From: a virus
Reading direction: 5' to 3' (one strand)
IMG/VR virus record: IMGVR_UViG_3300037245_001167
Coordinates: 1 to 64,000 of that record
Length of the DNA stretch: 64,000 bases
Shown here: positions 26,228-35,615 of the stretch, piece by piece
How the letters are laid out: every line of letters starts with the position of its first letter
Numbering within the stretch: position 1 is the stretch's first letter
The notes under the pieces: model-generated
The model's database searches: none
What the model was told of the DNA's origin: nothing
The model's input: only the letters and a program-made list of their open reading frames with translations
Position numbers and translations under genes: made by a program

Positions 26228-26644
26228 ATGGCAACATTAGGTTTTTCAGGGATGGGATCAGTGCTGGTTTTCGATGGCTCTACTATCGGTGAGATAGAGA
26301 GTATCGACGGCGGTGAGGTGACTATTGATTTCGAGGAAATCTTGACGATGGACTCGGTCAGTTATTACGCCGACATGATTTTAACCGCACTGAACTCAGG
26401 GCAGGTGGCAATCACTTGCATCTTCCAGCCGGACAATACGACCGGCAATTATGCGGTATTGAAGGCCAAAGCCGAAGCTCGAACCACAGGGACGCTTCTG
26501 CTCACATATCTCAATACGGCGTTCATCACCGGGCAGGCGGGAATAATCAGTTTGCAATTCCCATCGGCACCGGACGCCAAAGGCGTGCAGCGGTTCACTG
26601 CCACGTTCAAACGGTCTGGTATATTTACATATACCGGGACATAA
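26228..26644 (+). CDS. Major tail (tube) protein
   Basis: A 138-residue beta-rich protein placed between tail terminator and chaperone, exactly where the tail tube gene lies in siphoviruses. GEIESIDGGEVTIDFEEILTMDS and GQVAITCIFQPDN fit the tube fold. The ribosome site GAAAGG is well spaced. Confidence 0.8.
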   Translation: MATLGFSGMGSVLVFDGSTIGEIESIDGGEVTIDFEEILTMDSVSYYADMILTALNSGQVAITCIFQPDNTTGNYAVLKAKAEARTTGTLLLTYLNTAFITGQAGIISLQFPSAPDAKGVQRFTATFKRSGIFTYTGT

Positions 26645-26671
26645 AATTGAAATACGAAAGGAAAATTATCT

Positions 26672-27217
26672 ATGAATGCAGATGAAATTAAAAAGGCGAT
26701 TATCGAAAAGCATACAATACCAGCCAAGCCGGTCGAGAGTGCTGAGATGTTCGGTGTAAAAGGCTGGTTGTTCCGGTCATCCTCGTATCAAATGGAAGGC
26801 TGGCGACAGGTGTCGAACGATAAAGACCCCGAAGTACAGAGACTTGGCCCGGCCAAACTGATACAGATATCGTTTCGGGATGAATCGGGAAAGTTGGTAT
26901 TCGAGGAGCTTGACCTGCCGATGATCGGCGGGATGGACGATTCGGATGTCAACTTAATCTTCAAGCGGTGTCTGTCGATTAACGGTTACGGCGGCGAAGG
27001 CTGTGAAGCTTTACTAAAAAACTTAATAGCGATCTATGGCACCGATGGTGTGTACGCCTCGCTCGTGAATATAAATGCTCCCTGTCCGAACTGTTCAAAA
27101 GACACGAAGAATACGAACTCAGAGAGCAATACTTCGCCGAGCAATACTGGCCCAGCGGCAACGCAGCCGAGAGCTACAAAGCCATCCTCGCCGGACAGAT
27201 CGCAGGACAGAAAATAA
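26672..27217 (+). CDS. Tail assembly chaperone, zero-frame product
   Basis: A 181-residue protein, analogue of lambda gpG. The first 117 residues (to the slippery site) are shared with the frameshifted form; the zero-frame tail is Thr/Ser/Pro-rich after a CPNC motif. It lies directly upstream of the tape measure module. A -1 frame opened at 27007 runs to 27348 and is clearly protein-like, so a longer product is expected as in most siphoviruses. Confidence 0.8.
   Translation: MNADEIKKAIIEKHTIPAKPVESAEMFGVKGWLFRSSSYQMEGWRQVSNDKDPEVQRLGPAKLIQISFRDESGKLVFEELDLPMIGGMDDSDVNLIFKRCLSINGYGGEGCEALLKNLIAIYGTDGVYASLVNINAPCPNCSKDTKNTNSESNTSPSNTGPAATQPRATKPSSPDRSQDRK
27016..27022 (+). promoter_or_regulatory. 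Candidate -1 ribosomal slippery site
   Basis: The heptamer A AAA AAC, in the zero-frame phase CTA AAA AAC, is a canonical X XXY YYZ slippery sequence. The -1 frame is closed by a TGA at 27004 and open from 27007, so the site is just inside the window that allows a productive shift. A small hairpin (CACC-GAT-GGTG) lies about 17-30 bases downstream. Confidence 0.7.
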
Positions 27218-27348
27218 GCTTCGATGAGAAAACGCAAAAGAGTATTTCGATGATAGTCAAGATGCTTGACGGCACGTTAGATATCGAGAAGGACATCCCG
27301 AAGAAACGGGGACTTCCGCCGCCGGAAGAGATGTTAATGTATTTTTAA
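27022..27348 (+). CDS. Tail assembly chaperone, -1 frame extension
   Basis: A 108-codon extension in the -1 frame relative to the gene at 26672, analogue of lambda gpT. It has no ATG in its first 75 codons, so it should be made only by frameshifting, giving a fusion of about 225 residues. The section SLSELFKRHEEYELREQYFA and later NAAESYKAILAGQIAGQ are strongly protein-like. It ends just before the duplicated genes at 27368. Confidence 0.7.
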   Translation, partial: LNSDLWHRWCVRLAREYKCSLSELFKRHEEYELREQYFAEQYWPSGNAAESYKAILAGQIAGQKISFDEKTQKSISMIVKMLDGTLDIEKDIPKKRGLPPPEEMLMYF

Positions 27349-27385
27349 GAATTAAGGAGATATAAAAATGACTGTTGGAACTACA
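27349..27385 (+). repeat. Junction repeat J2, copy 1
   Basis: 37 bp identical to 27911-27947, covering the ribosome site AAGGAG, the ATG and the first six codons of two paralogous genes. Confidence 0.92.
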
Positions 27386-27892
27386 CGAATAAACGGAAAC
27401 GCCGGGGTGTCGGTCAATCTTACGGCGTTCTTGGCTGGCGACCTGTCGGAGATTAGAGTCCCGGCGATTGCCAATAGTATGGGTTGGTCCTACGGGACTG
27501 GTGCCGGTGCGGTGGATGTTATTTACGCCGATACGCATACGCTTACTCTCGGATCAACTATAACGATAGACCTGCTTGCTGGCACACCAGGCACCCTACT
27601 GGATATCTTTGGCCGGGCACTTACACTGGATGCGCTCAAGTTTCTCTATATTAAGAATACCTCGGTCGATTCGGGATTGTGGATTGGAGGTCAAGGGGCA
27701 GACGACCTTCTATTATTCAAAGCTCCTGGCGATATTATATACGTCCCGCCAGGTGGTTTTTTCGCATGGGCAGATCCATCGGCGGCAGGTATAGATACAA
27801 CGACCCAGACGGATTTGAAATTAGAGGACGATAGCGGCGGTGTTGCAGGTGATAGGTACATCGAAGTCATTGCAATGGGACTTGATGATTAA
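27368..27892 (+). CDS. Virion-like protein, tandem duplicate A
   Basis: A 174-residue beta-rich protein paralogous to the gene at 27930: shared TAFLAGDL, WSYGTGA, IDL and FTRALTL-like segments (here FGRALTLDALKFLYIKN), and PGG(F/T)F.W.DPSAAG. Found between chaperone and tape measure, it is probably a virion protein of a family I do not know. Confidence 0.65.
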   Translation: MTVGTTRINGNAGVSVNLTAFLAGDLSEIRVPAIANSMGWSYGTGAGAVDVIYADTHTLTLGSTITIDLLAGTPGTLLDIFGRALTLDALKFLYIKNTSVDSGLWIGGQGADDLLLFKAPGDIIYVPPGGFFAWADPSAAGIDTTTQTDLKLEDDSGGVAGDRYIEVIAMGLDD

Positions 27893-27910
27893 CAATAGAA
27901 GAATAAAAAT

Positions 27911-27947
27911 GAATTAAGGAGATATAAAAATGACTGTTGGAACTACA
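27911..27947 (+). repeat. Junction repeat J2, copy 2
   Basis: Identical to 27349-27385; the coding regions beyond have diverged, so the leader and first codons are kept the same by recent exchange or selection. Confidence 0.92.
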
Positions 27948-28442
27948 AAGATAATTGGTCAAGCTGGGCCGGCGTCATCCTTGACGGCGTTTCTGGCCGG
28001 CGACCTTACAGAAATGCAAGTGCCAGTCTTACTCAATAACATGAGCTGGTCATACGGGACAGGAGCCAATGCGGTGAATGTTGTCTATGCTGACACGGTT
28101 CCCGTCGGCGATGGCGCAACGGTAGATATCGACCTGAACGCTTCCGGAACTTACCTGGATATCTTTACGCGGGCATTGACACTGGAAGCTGTCAAGTTTG
28201 TTTACATCAAGAACAACTCGGCCGATGCTACGCTGGAAATATTAGGGGTAGGAGCTACGACGCTTTTAATATGCAAGGCGGATGATGACATAATTACAAT
28301 CAAGCCGGGCGGTACATTTACGTGGACAGACCCCTCGGCTGCAGGATTGTCTTGCAATCCCGATGTATCTCTTAGGCTTGTGCATGACGGCACAGGCGAT
28401 AATGCGATGGATGTTGATATCATTATTATGGGCCTTGACTAA
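27930..28442 (+). CDS. Virion-like protein, tandem duplicate B
   Basis: A 170-residue paralogue of 27368-27892: same first six codons (MTVGTT), TAFLAGDLTEMQVPV, SWSYGTGANAVNVVYAD, FTRALTLEAVKFVYIKNN and FTWTDPSAAG. Co-transcribed and with an identical ribosome site. Possibly a hetero-oligomer with its partner. Confidence 0.65.
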   Translation: MTVGTTKIIGQAGPASSLTAFLAGDLTEMQVPVLLNNMSWSYGTGANAVNVVYADTVPVGDGATVDIDLNASGTYLDIFTRALTLEAVKFVYIKNNSADATLEILGVGATTLLICKADDDIITIKPGGTFTWTDPSAAGLSCNPDVSLRLVHDGTGDNAMDVDIIIMGLD

Positions 28443-28458
28443 GATTAAGAGGTGACAA

Positions 28459-30645
28459 ATGATTCCTCTCGTAATGAGTGTAATCGCCAAGACCGAGACA
28501 TTCCAACGGGATATGGCTAAGGCGGGCAAATCTGTCAAGACTTTCAGTACGACGGCCAGTAGGACTACGGCAACGGTCACGAAGCTGGGCCGGTCATTTC
28601 TGATGATGGCCGGTGTCGGTGGTGGTCTGTATATGTTCAGCAATATGGTACGTAGCGGTATTCGTGAAGCGGCGGCATTTGAAAAGCAGATGGCTAATGT
28701 ATCGACGATGCTCGACGACCAGTCGATGTCGATATTGCCACGCTATACAGAGCGGTTGCGGTTTATGAGTAGGGAGTTTGGCGAGGGCACCGAAACGCTG
28801 GCGAAAGGACTTTATGATATCCTTTCGGCATCGATAGATACGGCGAAAGCTCTTGATGTTCTTACTGTATCTACCAAGGCGGCCAAAGCCGGAGTGACTG
28901 ATACAGGCGTTGCTGCTGATGCAATTACGACAATCTTAAACTCATACAGTCTTGAAGCAGAACGGGCTGGCGATGTTTCGGATAAGTTGTTTACGATTGT
29001 AAAACTTGGCAAGACGACGTTCGGCGAGTTGGCTCCGAACATCGGTAAAATTGCAGCGATAGCGGCGACTGTTGGTGCTTCATTCGACGATTTGGGTGCT
29101 ACGCTGGCAACTATGACGAGGGCTGGTGTTCAGACTGAAATTGCTATTACATCACTTCGGGCTATATTGTTGGGATTCATTAAACCGGGGCCTGAAGCGG
29201 CAAAATTAGCGATGGATGAATTTGGGCTTGCTCTTAATAGTGCCACTATACGATCAATCGGATTGGTAGGTGTAATCCAGAAACTCAAGACAGCGACAGC
29301 AGAGCAATTGGCTATTATTTTACCGTCATCGAGAGCTATTACTGGATTTGCAGCCGCCGTTCAAAAGGCTACGGCTCTGGCTGGTGATTATGATACTATG
29401 CTCAATTCGTTAGGGGCTACGGAAGAGGCGTATCAGAAGATTGCAGCTACTTCGGCATTCCAACTGGAACAGTCCAAACAACAATGGACTGATATCAAAA
29501 GATCGGTTGGCGATGCGATTTTACCCTCCTTGGCGGCGGCCCTCGATTCAATGAGTAAATCTCTGGAAAGAAATCGTGGAGCCATAAAGCGATGGGGTGA
29601 GGACACAGCCGAAGGCTTCGGTATGGCAAAGAGAGCTATGGATGCGTATTGGAATTCATGGATGATGATAGTGCCGCGTACAATAACAGGCTTCGTTATG
29701 CCCGCGAGTCTACCTGAATCGCCTGCCCAAGGTGAGACGTGGGCTGATACTATCAAGCGGTTTGAGGAAACTGGGCTGCTTTTGGCAGCCAGCACAGAAA
29801 TCAAAGCTCCACCCGGAAACGTAGCTACTGGAGCGGCAGGAAAAACCGACGAGGTTATGAAGGCCGAATTAGATGCCGTTAAGGAGAAAATTGCATCGGT
29901 TAGGGCGTTGGAATATTTGACACGGCAGGAGAGAATGACTGCCCTCAAAGAATATCAGACGCTTCATGGATATACGATGGACGGTATAACGGAACAAGAG
30001 ATGGCTTTGTCTGCTGAGATTACGAGTATCCATAAGAGCAGGCTCGATGCGATGAAGGTCTATCATTCGGAACTCAAAGAAGATATGCAGGACACATCGC
30101 TTTACATTTCGGAGAAATTTGCTGACGTCGCTCAGGAAATCGAGGGTTCGATGTCGAGTGCGTTCCAGTCGATGATACAAGGCGGGGCGAATTTCCGCGA
30201 TGCGATGAACCAGTTCTTTATGGATATTGGGGCATCGTTTGCAAAGATGGCATCGGATATGGCAGCACGAGCGATGATGAGTGGGATAATGAATGCAGTA
30301 GTTGGCGGTTTATTTGCTGGGGCGGCAGGTTCTGAGGGTAATCCATTCGTTGCCCCGGAAGGTTCTTTCGGCGCACCAACTCAGCACGCTGGCTGGGTTC
30401 CTCACGGAACGCCGAGCTTTCGGCGGGGCCGAGGACTCAAGAGTAACGAGATGGCGGCGATTATTGAGAAGGATGAAATGTTGGTTCCGAGTAAGCAGAT
30501 TGTCAAAGGCGGAGCGACAAATTTCGAGCCGAAGTTTAACATTATCATCGTTCGCGACGAAAAGGCTGCCCAGATTGAAGCGATGAATAGCAAAGAGGGC
30601 GAGAAATCTTACATCAGGCACGCGAGCCGGAATAGAAATATATAA
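28459..30645 (+). CDS. Tail tape measure protein (TP901 core)
   Basis: A 728-residue protein that sets tail length. LSTKAAKAGVTDTGVAADAI-like and the ERAGDVSDKLFTIVKLGKTT, LAPNIGKIAAIAATVGASFD and TMTRAGVQTEIAITSLRAI segments define the TP901 tape-measure core (about residues 60-300). There is a hydrophobic Gly/Ala region near residues 600-620 (GIMNAVVGGLFAGAAG). By the known relation of about 0.15 nm per residue, the tail would be near 110 nm. The GAGGT ribosome site precedes ATG 28459. Confidence 0.92.
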   Translation: MIPLVMSVIAKTETFQRDMAKAGKSVKTFSTTASRTTATVTKLGRSFLMMAGVGGGLYMFSNMVRSGIREAAAFEKQMANVSTMLDDQSMSILPRYTERLRFMSREFGEGTETLAKGLYDILSASIDTAKALDVLTVSTKAAKAGVTDTGVAADAITTILNSYSLEAERAGDVSDKLFTIVKLGKTTFGELAPNIGKIAAIAATVGASFDDLGATLATMTRAGVQTEIAITSLRAILLGFIKPGPEAAKLAMDEFGLALNSATIRSIGLVGVIQKLKTATAEQLAIILPSSRAITGFAAAVQKATALAGDYDTMLNSLGATEEAYQKIAATSAFQLEQSKQQWTDIKRSVGDAILPSLAAALDSMSKSLERNRGAIKRWGEDTAEGFGMAKRAMDAYWNSWMMIVPRTITGFVMPASLPESPAQGETWADTIKRFEETGLLLAASTEIKAPPGNVATGAAGKTDEVMKAELDAVKEKIASVRALEYLTRQERMTALKEYQTLHGYTMDGITEQEMALSAEITSIHKSRLDAMKVYHSELKEDMQDTSLYISEKFADVAQEIEGSMSSAFQSMIQGGANFRDAMNQFFMDIGASFAKMASDMAARAMMSGIMNAVVGGLFAGAAGSEGNPFVAPEGSFGAPTQHAGWVPHGTPSFRRGRGLKSNEMAAIIEKDEMLVPSKQIVKGGATNFEPKFNIIIVRDEKAAQIEAMNSKEGEKSYIRHASRNRNI

Positions 30646-30655
30646 GGGACGGATT

Positions 30656-31903
30656 ATGGCATATAAAATAGGTTTTGCAAACGGGCATAAAGAGTTGCTG
30701 GTTGCCGTCAAGGGCTTCCTGACAGACGCTAAAAAGGCGTGGAACATCACGGCGGGGGCTAATACGGGTGATGGCTATGTATCGGCTGAGCGGGCAGGTG
30801 CGGCCCCTATTGATGAAACGTGGACACTGACTGCGACGACTGCTACTAATTTCACGGTAGTCGGCGGAGTTTCCGGCGCTCAGGGAGCGGCTACGGTCGC
30901 TACGCCATACGATAATGGGATAGTCGCCTTCACAATAATTCAAGGCGATATCCTGTTTGTTGGTGGCGATTCGTTCACTTTCGTCGTAGTCGATGGCCTT
31001 GGTGGGACGGAGTTATACACGACGATGCGTTATGATACCGATTACGACGCCGTGGGCGGCCATGAGCTGATTCTAAAGGGGGTGGGTACGGCAGGTACGG
31101 ATGAGATATATACAGCCATACAGACGGTCGAGGACGGCGGGAACGACTGGTACAATTGGCGGATCGCCGGGATGACGAGCTATACAGCCACAGATTTAGA
31201 GTACATGCCGGGTTTGACTCAGGGTCGGATGGCTCGATTATTGTTATGGCAGGAAAAGATTCAATACTGGTGTGTGGCTAATGGTCGGCGGTTTATCGTA
31301 GTAGCGAAAGTCTCGTCAGTTTACGAGGCTTCGTATCTCGGCTTTGCTTTGCCGTATGGCCTGCCGACTCAGTTTCCTTATCCGTTGGTTGTCGGTGGTG
31401 CGGCGAGTCCTGATAATACGGCGATTGAAAACAGATATAGTACAACCCATGTAACTCATCGAGGCTTTGCGAATCCTTACGCAAATGCGGCTACGGTGTG
31501 TACGGCTTCAGTATTTGATACAACGAGTGATTATTCGACATTGAAAATTTTACAGGGGACGAGCTGGATAAAAATATTCGGTAAAACGGGTACGACAATA
31601 CAAAATACGAATATTGTTTGGCCTTATAGCTGTACTGATATAAGTAGTGCCTACCATCCTCATATTTTCAGTAACGATTTGCGGGAAAATATTGATGGTA
31701 CATATCCGGTATTTCCAACTGTGCCAATGATTGAGAATCCATCGAACCATATTGTGGGTGAATTGCAGGGAGTCTTTGCCGTTAATGGATTCGGTGGGAT
31801 AGCCGCCGAGGATACCTTTGCAATAAATGGCGGCACTTATGTTGCATTTCCTATTCTACCGAACGCCGATGCAAATGATTTTTGGGCTTTGAAATTGGAG
31901 TAA
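30656..31903 (+). CDS. Tail protein, paralogue of next gene
   Basis: A 415-residue protein. The N-terminus MAYKIGFANGHKELLVAVKG and its sibling MSYQAGVSTGPNDLISKLET, both followed by a Gly/Thr-rich domain, mark it as related to the 31908 gene. It lacks the Ser/His tail. Placed after the tape measure, it is probably a distal tail or fibre component. Confidence 0.65.
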   Translation: MAYKIGFANGHKELLVAVKGFLTDAKKAWNITAGANTGDGYVSAERAGAAPIDETWTLTATTATNFTVVGGVSGAQGAATVATPYDNGIVAFTIIQGDILFVGGDSFTFVVVDGLGGTELYTTMRYDTDYDAVGGHELILKGVGTAGTDEIYTAIQTVEDGGNDWYNWRIAGMTSYTATDLEYMPGLTQGRMARLLLWQEKIQYWCVANGRRFIVVAKVSSVYEASYLGFALPYGLPTQFPYPLVVGGAASPDNTAIENRYSTTHVTHRGFANPYANAATVCTASVFDTTSDYSTLKILQGTSWIKIFGKTGTTIQNTNIVWPYSCTDISSAYHPHIFSNDLRENIDGTYPVFPTVPMIENPSNHIVGELQGVFAVNGFGGIAAEDTFAINGGTYVAFPILPNADANDFWALKLE

Positions 31904-31907
31904 TATT

Positions 31908-33104
31908 ATGTCATATCAAGCAGGTGTAAGTACAGGGCCGAACGATTTAATAAGCAAACTGGAAACCTTTCTCGTGGCCGAAGGATGGACGGTTAATTTG
32001 TCTGCTGGTATTGGGGCCGGGCATCGGCTTCACGTCCAAAAGACGGCCGCCGATACAACGGAGATGTACTTCAATTTCCGTTCGGCAATCGCGGAAACCG
32101 GAACGACTTTGATTACCGAAGATAACGATGGGGGTGCAAATGGCACTGTGACTGGTTTGGTTGTCAATGGTTCGACTGGTTATAATGGCGGCTCGCTTTG
32201 GCATGTCCAGCCAGGATACCCACAAAACTTAACTGATGCTAATACTTCGTTTGGTTGCGTAATGTCGCCAATGTCAACGACTGCGATTCCGGCGTATTAT
32301 TTCTTTACGCCAGACTCGGATTCCGATACCGTTCATATTGTGGTCGAGGTGACGGCAGGCAAATTTCAGTTCATGTCATTAGGGATGATGGTAAAGCAGG
32401 GAACGATTACCGGAGGTCAGTATTTTTCGGCTTCATTTAGTAGCCACCAGCCGTATTATGATTGGGCTACGAGTGGTCTGAATCGTGACGGTTCGAGATA
32501 TTTTCAAAACGAGCCTTATGACAATCAAGCCTGTAATGGTGCGGTTTATGTAGATGTTGACGGAGATGCGAGCTGGAGAAATGCGGGATACCGGGTCTCT
32601 AATGACCAAATTATTTTCCCCTGCCCATCCCCAAGCGATGCCCTTCCCGATATACACAAAGAAGGCATGGCATCATTCTTTTATTCAAAGTCTCCCGATG
32701 CATACAATGCAATGGCGGCAATGTGTCCTATTTATACTTTTTTGGAACGAGACGATGACAACTATTCATTGATAGGATGGCCGGATGGCGTGCGGTTTTT
32801 GAATACTACCAATTACGACCCTGCCGAGGAAATAACCTATGGAGCAGAGACATGGACAGTCTTTCACGCCGATAGTTTAGAAGGCGACCCACAGAATATG
32901 TTTACGGGTTTCGCATATAAAAAGGTATCATCCAGTTCATCGTCAAGCTCGAACTCAAGCTCGTCAAGCTCTGTATCCAGTAGCCATAGTTCATCGAGTC
33001 ATTCGAGCAGTTCGCACTCAAGCAGTAGCAGTTCTATATCGTCGAGTCACAGCAGTTCGTCGCATTCGAGCAGTAGTCACTCAAGCAGTAGTAGTTCAGA
33101 TTAA
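31908..33104 (+). CDS. Tail protein with Ser/His C-terminal tail
   Basis: A 398-residue protein: residues 1-339 form the folded part (relative of the upstream gene); residues 340-398 are a Ser/His repeat ending SSSSSSD then stop. The GGAG ribosome site precedes ATG 31908. The same tail type as in the giant protein implies a shared function such as glycosylation, metal binding or projection from the virion. Confidence 0.7.
   Translation: MSYQAGVSTGPNDLISKLETFLVAEGWTVNLSAGIGAGHRLHVQKTAADTTEMYFNFRSAIAETGTTLITEDNDGGANGTVTGLVVNGSTGYNGGSLWHVQPGYPQNLTDANTSFGCVMSPMSTTAIPAYYFFTPDSDSDTVHIVVEVTAGKFQFMSLGMMVKQGTITGGQYFSASFSSHQPYYDWATSGLNRDGSRYFQNEPYDNQACNGAVYVDVDGDASWRNAGYRVSNDQIIFPCPSPSDALPDIHKEGMASFFYSKSPDAYNAMAAMCPIYTFLERDDDNYSLIGWPDGVRFLNTTNYDPAEEITYGAETWTVFHADSLEGDPQNMFTGFAYKKVSSSSSSSSNSSSSSSVSSSHSSSSHSSSSHSSSSSSISSSHSSSSHSSSSHSSSSSSD
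32926..33101 (+). repeat. Ser/His C-terminal tail (31908 gene)
   Basis: About 58 codons of Ser/His repeat with one Asn and mixed Ser codons, ending SSSSSSD-stop. Confidence 0.93.
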
Positions 33105-33116
33105 CGGAGTAAGTAA

Positions 33117-34814
33117 ATGCCAGCTTTCACAGGAATATTAGAACCGAGCATTTTTGTCGAGGACACGTTACGTTGTTCGGCCACAATCGCAGCGGCCCTC
33201 ACTCCCAGCCCGGTCGCACCAATGCTTCCATTAGAATCGGTCATTCCACTCGGTGATAGTTCATGGCATAGCTACCTGCCCGTCGAGCAGATTGAGCGGC
33301 TAAGAACGGGCACGAAGGTCGATTCGTTCCTCGACGATTACTATTACCGAATCCACGTAACGCCCGCGACGTTCGCGTTCGGTGCGGTACTGTCTGAATT
33401 GATCGACGAGTTTTATGTATGGAATTCATTTTTTGTCCAGAAGACCTGCGATGATATTACCGAAACATTTCCCGATGAATTTGAATTGGACGGACTGGCT
33501 GACCCGTTCGACCTTGAGGCTTTGGAATACACAACCTATACAATCACAGTACCGAAGGAAGGTTCAGCAACGTTTGAATCAACTATCACATTTGATTTCG
33601 GGACGGCTGGAATGAGGGTGGTAGTTCTCAACGGTACAAGGCTGATAGTATTCGCATTCACCCCGTTATTAAAAATACCTGAATCGCTGGAATGGCTGAC
33701 TGATATTATAACTCCGAGGGATGGTATCGGTTCGGAGCAGCGGATGAGCGTTAGGACTATTCCGAGGCAGAGATTCACGTATTCAGTGCCGTTGAAAACC
33801 GAAAAGGAGCAGAGCAGGTTCGAGGCCGTGATGTTCGGTTGGCAAAAGAGGTCTTTCGGGCTTCCTATATGGACGGAGCGAGTCACACATACAGCGACAA
33901 TAACGGCGGCCGATGATACTATTACCGTCGATACGACAAATGCGGATTTCAGAGATGACAGCTACGCTATAATCTGGAAGTCCATTACAGAATACGAGGC
34001 GGTGAAGATAGATACCGTTGCTGCTGGGCTACTCACGCTCGAATCGCCGGTAGTTGATACATATACCGGAACGAAGTTTATCCTCCCGCTGCGGATAGCT
34101 CAAGTCAATTCATCGGTCAAAAAGAGCAACTTGTCAGCCGGTTTGATGATAGCTACGGTTGGATTCTCGGTGAAGGATAATATCCTGCAAACCGGATACA
34201 CGCCAGCCACGACTTACAAGACCTTCCCCGTTCTGGAGGTTGGCTCGAAGCAGTTCGGCAGAATATCAAAAGCCAGTGGCTCGGACAGCGATTCATTTAC
34301 TCAGGATTACAAAAGCGGTGACTTCGACTACTACAGTGATTCCGAATTTAATATGATAAGTCAGGGATGGGGTTTCGTTAATGAGGACAAAGCCGCCTGT
34401 TGGGACTTCCGACTTTTCCTGCATTCATTATATGGTATGCAGGGCACGGTTTGGGTGCCAACATACAAAGATGACCTGGCCCAGGCAGATACTATCGGTG
34501 CGGCCGATACAGATTTCCAGATTGAGAATATCAAGTTGGCTGAGAATATGACGTTCAATACACTCAGAACTCACTTGGCATTTATCCTGCCAGATGGTAC
34601 GACCTATTACAGGGAGATTACAGGCATTGTTGAACTCGATGATAATATCGAGGTCATATCAATCGATGCGTTTCTGGGTGAAGAAATTGCCGTTGGCGGG
34701 TGTATGATAAGCTTCCTCGACTTGTGCCGAAGGGCTTCGGATACGGCCCTGATGGACTGGTTCTTTTTCGACCATAATAATATCAACGAAACATATATGG
34801 CGGTAGTAGAATGA
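33117..34814 (+). CDS. Tail protein (distal tail/tip candidate)
   Basis: A 565-residue protein of unknown family. It precedes the DUF2163-type and J-type tip genes, the position of distal tail proteins in gene-transfer-agent-like tails. The C-terminal half contains QRFTYSVPLKTEKEQ and a late RHxY-free region that gives no specific motif. It overlaps the next gene by ATGA. Confidence 0.6.
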   Translation: MPAFTGILEPSIFVEDTLRCSATIAAALTPSPVAPMLPLESVIPLGDSSWHSYLPVEQIERLRTGTKVDSFLDDYYYRIHVTPATFAFGAVLSELIDEFYVWNSFFVQKTCDDITETFPDEFELDGLADPFDLEALEYTTYTITVPKEGSATFESTITFDFGTAGMRVVVLNGTRLIVFAFTPLLKIPESLEWLTDIITPRDGIGSEQRMSVRTIPRQRFTYSVPLKTEKEQSRFEAVMFGWQKRSFGLPIWTERVTHTATITAADDTITVDTTNADFRDDSYAIIWKSITEYEAVKIDTVAAGLLTLESPVVDTYTGTKFILPLRIAQVNSSVKKSNLSAGLMIATVGFSVKDNILQTGYTPATTYKTFPVLEVGSKQFGRISKASGSDSDSFTQDYKSGDFDYYSDSEFNMISQGWGFVNEDKAACWDFRLFLHSLYGMQGTVWVPTYKDDLAQADTIGAADTDFQIENIKLAENMTFNTLRTHLAFILPDGTTYYREITGIVELDDNIEVISIDAFLGEEIAVGGCMISFLDLCRRASDTALMDWFFFDHNNINETYMAVVE

Positions 34815-35608
34815 CATATAACGATTACGAAATATCAGCAGCTTCCGGCCAGCCGGTTGAACTATACGATATAGCGATGGGCTTGACTCACTGGCGATTA
34901 GCCAGCGGTGGTGAGGACGTCGAGTATATGGGGCACACTTACGAATCGGCTCCGTGCGAACGAACTGAGATAGAGCAGACGGGCGAAATACCGAAGGACG
35001 GTATTGAGGTTAATTTGCCGAGAGGCCACGCGCTCGGCGTGATATGTATAGCGGGTGTCCCGGAAGAAGAAATCACCTTAATTCTATACCGACTTCACGG
35101 TGCGTTTAGCGTAACGTATTTCCGGGGGTTTATGACTAACATGAAATTTGACGGCGATGCAATTCCGATAGCATTCTTTGAGCCGAGAAGTTCGGACTTA
35201 CCTTTCGTTGGTGGACGGCGGCGATGCATGAGGATTTGTGGGCATAAGTTATATGGCTATCGTTGCGGAGTTGATAAAGAAGCATACAAGATTATCGATA
35301 CGATCGATACGATAAGCGGGATAACTATCACAGCGACGGAGTTCGGGATTACTGCTTATGATTTCAGTTCAGGTGGCGAGATTATAGTCGGCACGGCTCG
35401 CCGGACAATAGTTTCGCACGCTGGGATTACGATAACGATTAATCGTCCATTTGGTTCTGATGTGTTGGCAGGCGATGCGTTTTCCGCCTATCCAGGCTGT
35501 GACCATACACCAACAACTTGTGATACGGATTATTCCAATATTGATAATTACGGTGGTCTTGCGTTCCTGCCGACCAAGAACCTTTATGCAGGCGATTTGA
35601 TATACTGA
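34811..35608 (+). CDS. Tail-tip hub protein, BR0599/DUF2163-like
   Basis: A 265-residue protein. The C-terminal half shows CMRICGHKLYGYRCGVD and PGCDHTPTTCDTDYSNI with NYGGLAFLPTKN, the Cys-rich pattern of the BR0599 (phage_BR0599/DUF2163) family of tail-tip proteins, here probably stabilised by metal or disulfides. In gene transfer agents the equivalent lies between the distal tail protein and the J-like megaprotein, as here. Confidence 0.82.
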   Translation: MTYNDYEISAASGQPVELYDIAMGLTHWRLASGGEDVEYMGHTYESAPCERTEIEQTGEIPKDGIEVNLPRGHALGVICIAGVPEEEITLILYRLHGAFSVTYFRGFMTNMKFDGDAIPIAFFEPRSSDLPFVGGRRRCMRICGHKLYGYRCGVDKEAYKIIDTIDTISGITITATEFGITAYDFSSGGEIIVGTARRTIVSHAGITITINRPFGSDVLAGDAFSAYPGCDHTPTTCDTDYSNIDNYGGLAFLPTKNLYAGDLIY

Positions 35609-35615
35609 GAGAATT

